A DNA stretch of 43,383 nt from Candidatus Izemoplasma sp. (GTDB lineage: Bacteria > Bacillota_I > Bacilli_A > Izemoplasmatales > Izemoplasmataceae). Each line of letters opens with the position of its first letter. Position 1 is the stretch's first letter. The stretch is from NCBI GenBank assembly GCA_029939945.1, contig JAOZRX010000001.1:1-43383 (forward strand), given 5' to 3'. The notes beneath the pieces were generated by a model, which was given only the letters and a program-made list of their open reading frames with translations, did not search any database and was not told the DNA's origin. The translations under genes and the position numbers were made by a program. Below are positions 41,478 to 43,383 of the stretch, piece by piece.

Positions 41478-43229
41478 ATGAACGAAAATGTAATTTTTTC
41501 TATAAATGGTCCTGTTATTAGGGTGAAAGACACAAGCACGTTTTCTATGTTGGAGATGGTTTTTGTTGGGCACAAAAAACTATTAGGAGAAGTTATCGAA
41601 ATATCTAAAAAATTCACAACTATTCAAGTGTATGAAAGAACTGTAAATCTAAAACCCGGAGAACCTGTATTATCAACTAAAGAAGCAATTTCACTAACAT
41701 TGGGACCAGGAATTATAAACAATATATTTGATGGAATAGAACGTCCTTTAAAAAGTATTGCGAAAGAAAGCGGAGCATTTATACCAATAGGTAGTAATGT
41801 AGATCCTTTGAGTATAGATAAAGAATGGGATGTAACTTTTAAAATTAAGATAGGAGACTATGTTACATTTGGTGATATATATGGTGTGATACCAGAAACT
41901 AAAATTATTGAGCACCGTTTGATGGTTCCTAAAGGAGTAGATGGACAAGTTGTTGAAGTTGTTCTTGATGGATTATATCGTCTTTACGATGTTGTTGCTG
42001 TAATAAAAGACAAATTTGATGTTTTACACGAATTAACTCTTTGTCAACGTTGGCCAATAAAAACTCCTAGACCAGTTGCTGAAAGAATACAGACAACAAC
42101 TCCATTAATTACAGGACAGCGTATTATTGATACTTTGTTCCCTATTGCTAAAGGTGGGACAGCTGCAATTCCCGGAGGATTTGGATCTGGGAAAACAATG
42201 ATGCAACATCAAATAGCAAAATGGTGTGATGCAGATATTATTATTTATGTAGGTTGTGGAGAAAGAGGAAATGAAATCACACATGCATTAGATGAGTTTT
42301 CGACTTTAGTTGATCCTAAATCTGGCGACTTATTGATTGAAAGAACAGTGCTGATTGCTAATACTTCTAATATGCCAGTTGCTGCTCGTGAAGCGAGCAT
42401 ATATACCGGAATTACAATCGCAGAATATTTCCGTGATATGGGATATCATGTTGCAGTTATCGCAGATTCAACTTCTAGATGGGCTGAAGCTCTTAGAGAA
42501 ATTAGTGGTCGCTTAGAAGAAATGCCTGCTGAAGAAGGATTCCCACCTTACTTATCTACAAGACTTTCACAGTTTTATGAAAGAGCTGGTTATGTTAAAA
42601 CATTAAATGAACTAACAGGTTCAATTACCATTATTGGTGCAATTTCTCCGCAAGGAGCAGACTTTTCTGAACCAGTTACCCAAAATACAAAACGCTTCGT
42701 TCATTGTTTTTGGGCTTTAGATAAACAACTAGCTTATAACCGTCATTATCCAGCTATAAATTGGTTACAGAGTTATTCTGAATATATTCAGAGTTTAGTT
42801 AAATGGTATAACCGTAATGTAGATATAAACTTTTTAGATAATCGACAAAAGTTTATTGCTCTTTTAGCTGAAGAAGATAAATTAATGGAAATTGTTAAAT
42901 TAATTGGAAGTGACTTGTTACCTGATCACCAAAAACTTATAATCGAAACCGGAAAATTGATCAGAACAGGATTCCTTCAACAAGATGCTTTCCATAAAGA
43001 AGATACTTTTGTTCCACTAGATAAACAGAGCAAAATGATGGAGATAATTCTTTACTTACATGACCAATCACTTAAAGTACTCCAAAGTGGAGTAGCTTTT
43101 CGTATGATTACAAATACTAATATATTTAGTGATTTATCAAAAATGAGATATAAAATAGCAAATGATGAATTAGAATTATTTGATAATTACCTAAAGAAAA
43201 TAGATACTGCTTTAGCTGGTGTCAGATAG
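41478..43229 (+). CDS. ntpA: V-type ATPase catalytic subunit A
   Basis: Nucleotide-hydrolysing/synthesising head subunit. [13 protein letters not shown] (near 232-244) is the P-loop; the catalytic GERGNE follows near 257; [22 protein letters not shown]-type sequence and [24 protein letters not shown] are catalytic-subunit signatures. 583 residues, including the family's non-homologous insert after residue ~110. I choose ATG 41478 (GAGGTG five bases away). The track start lies on the ribosome site. Confidence 0.95.
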   Translation: [583 protein letters not shown]

Positions 43230-43238
43230 GAGGCAACT

Positions 43239-43383
43239 ATGAAACTTCAATATGTCGGATTAGAAGAAATTAAAGGACCATTAATTGTTATTGATCATGT
43301 TAAAGATGTTGCTTATGGAGAAGTGGTTGAAATAGAATTAGACGATGGTACTATAAGAAGAGGCGGAGTAATTGAGATATCTG
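43239..43383 (+). CDS. ntpB: V-type ATPase subunit B, 5' part
   Basis: An open frame from ATG 43239 runs off the window. The visible 48 residues (MKLQYVGLEEIKGPLIVIDHV ... AYGEVVEIELDDG) match the beta-barrel start of the non-catalytic B subunit. AGGAGG lies 6 bases upstream, 9 bases after ntpA. Only the N-terminus is here, so catalytic details cannot be checked. Confidence 0.9.
   Translation, partial: MKLQYVGLEEIKGPLIVIDHVKDVAYGEVVEIELDDGTIRRGGVIEIS

Noticed and set aside
1-43383. CRISPR arrays, prophage or insertion sequences
   Set aside because: No spaced direct repeats, transposase, integrase or phage structural genes were seen on reading the window.

Overview
The window is AT-rich (roughly 30% G+C by eye) and densely packed with genes. 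It has strong Shine-Dalgarno sites, consensus sigma-A promoters (TTGACA-N17-TATAAT) and many intrinsic terminators, so the organism is a low-G+C, Gram-positive-type bacterium. TGA acts as a stop in several genes (the Gdt1-family, Nudix and first MOSC genes), so this is not a UGA=Trp mycoplasma. [FeFe]-hydrogenase, tungsten enzymes, formate dehydrogenase and a V-type ATPase point to a strictly anaerobic fermenter. A free-living Tenericutes/Izemoplasma-like or clostridial lineage is my inference, not something the sequence proves.

Layout. 1-7.7 kb: the end of a tRNA-Pro gene, a membrane GGDEF/HD-GYP c-di-GMP protein, tRNA-Cys, a decayed region with an ABC-ATPase remnant, a Gdt1-family cation exporter with a Cys-rich tail, a family of unknown function, a deoxynucleoside kinase, a Nudix hydrolase and an orphan MoaD-like protein. 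7.8-11.4 kb: a three-gene NADH-linked [FeFe]-hydrogenase operon (hydC-hydB-hydA) whose -35 box lies inside a perfect palindrome. 11.4-14.9 kb: a guanylate-kinase-like gene, a small lipoprotein and a fused ABC exporter. 14.9-18.8 kb (minus strand): tungsten aldehyde:ferredoxin oxidoreductase, its radical-SAM/SPASM maturase, a MoaD-like carrier and a ThiF-like E1. 18.9-27.1 kb (plus strand, divergent): a candidate Moco/Tuco riboswitch with terminator, then tupA-tupB-tupC (tungstate uptake) and moeA, moeA-PBP, moaA, moaC, two MOSC proteins and mogA. 27.1-33 kb (minus strand): NuoF-like, formate dehydrogenase, MobA-FdhD fusion and NuoE-like, which together make an NAD-linked formate dehydrogenase plus its cofactor finishing enzymes. 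33.2-36.5 kb: a DEAD-box-type helicase (with DEGD) and a DUF1858/DUF438-hemerythrin-PAS pair. 36.6 kb to the end: a V-type ATPase operon (F-C-I-K-G-E-A-B, B cut by the window edge).

How it works together. Some 18 kb (14.9-33 kb) is one metal-cofactor neighbourhood. Tungstate is imported by TupABC, pterin is built by MoaA/MoaC, metal is inserted by MogA/MoeA, and the cofactor is used by AOR and formate dehydrogenase. AOR has its own maturation genes; formate dehydrogenase has MobA-FdhD. A cofactor-sensing riboswitch in front of tupA would close the feedback loop. The NuoE/NuoF modules of the formate dehydrogenase and hydrogenase both connect to NAD(H), so formate, NADH and H2 could be interconverted. 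No MoaE (large subunit of molybdopterin synthase) and no hydrogenase maturases (HydE/F/G) are seen here; they must lie elsewhere or be replaced.
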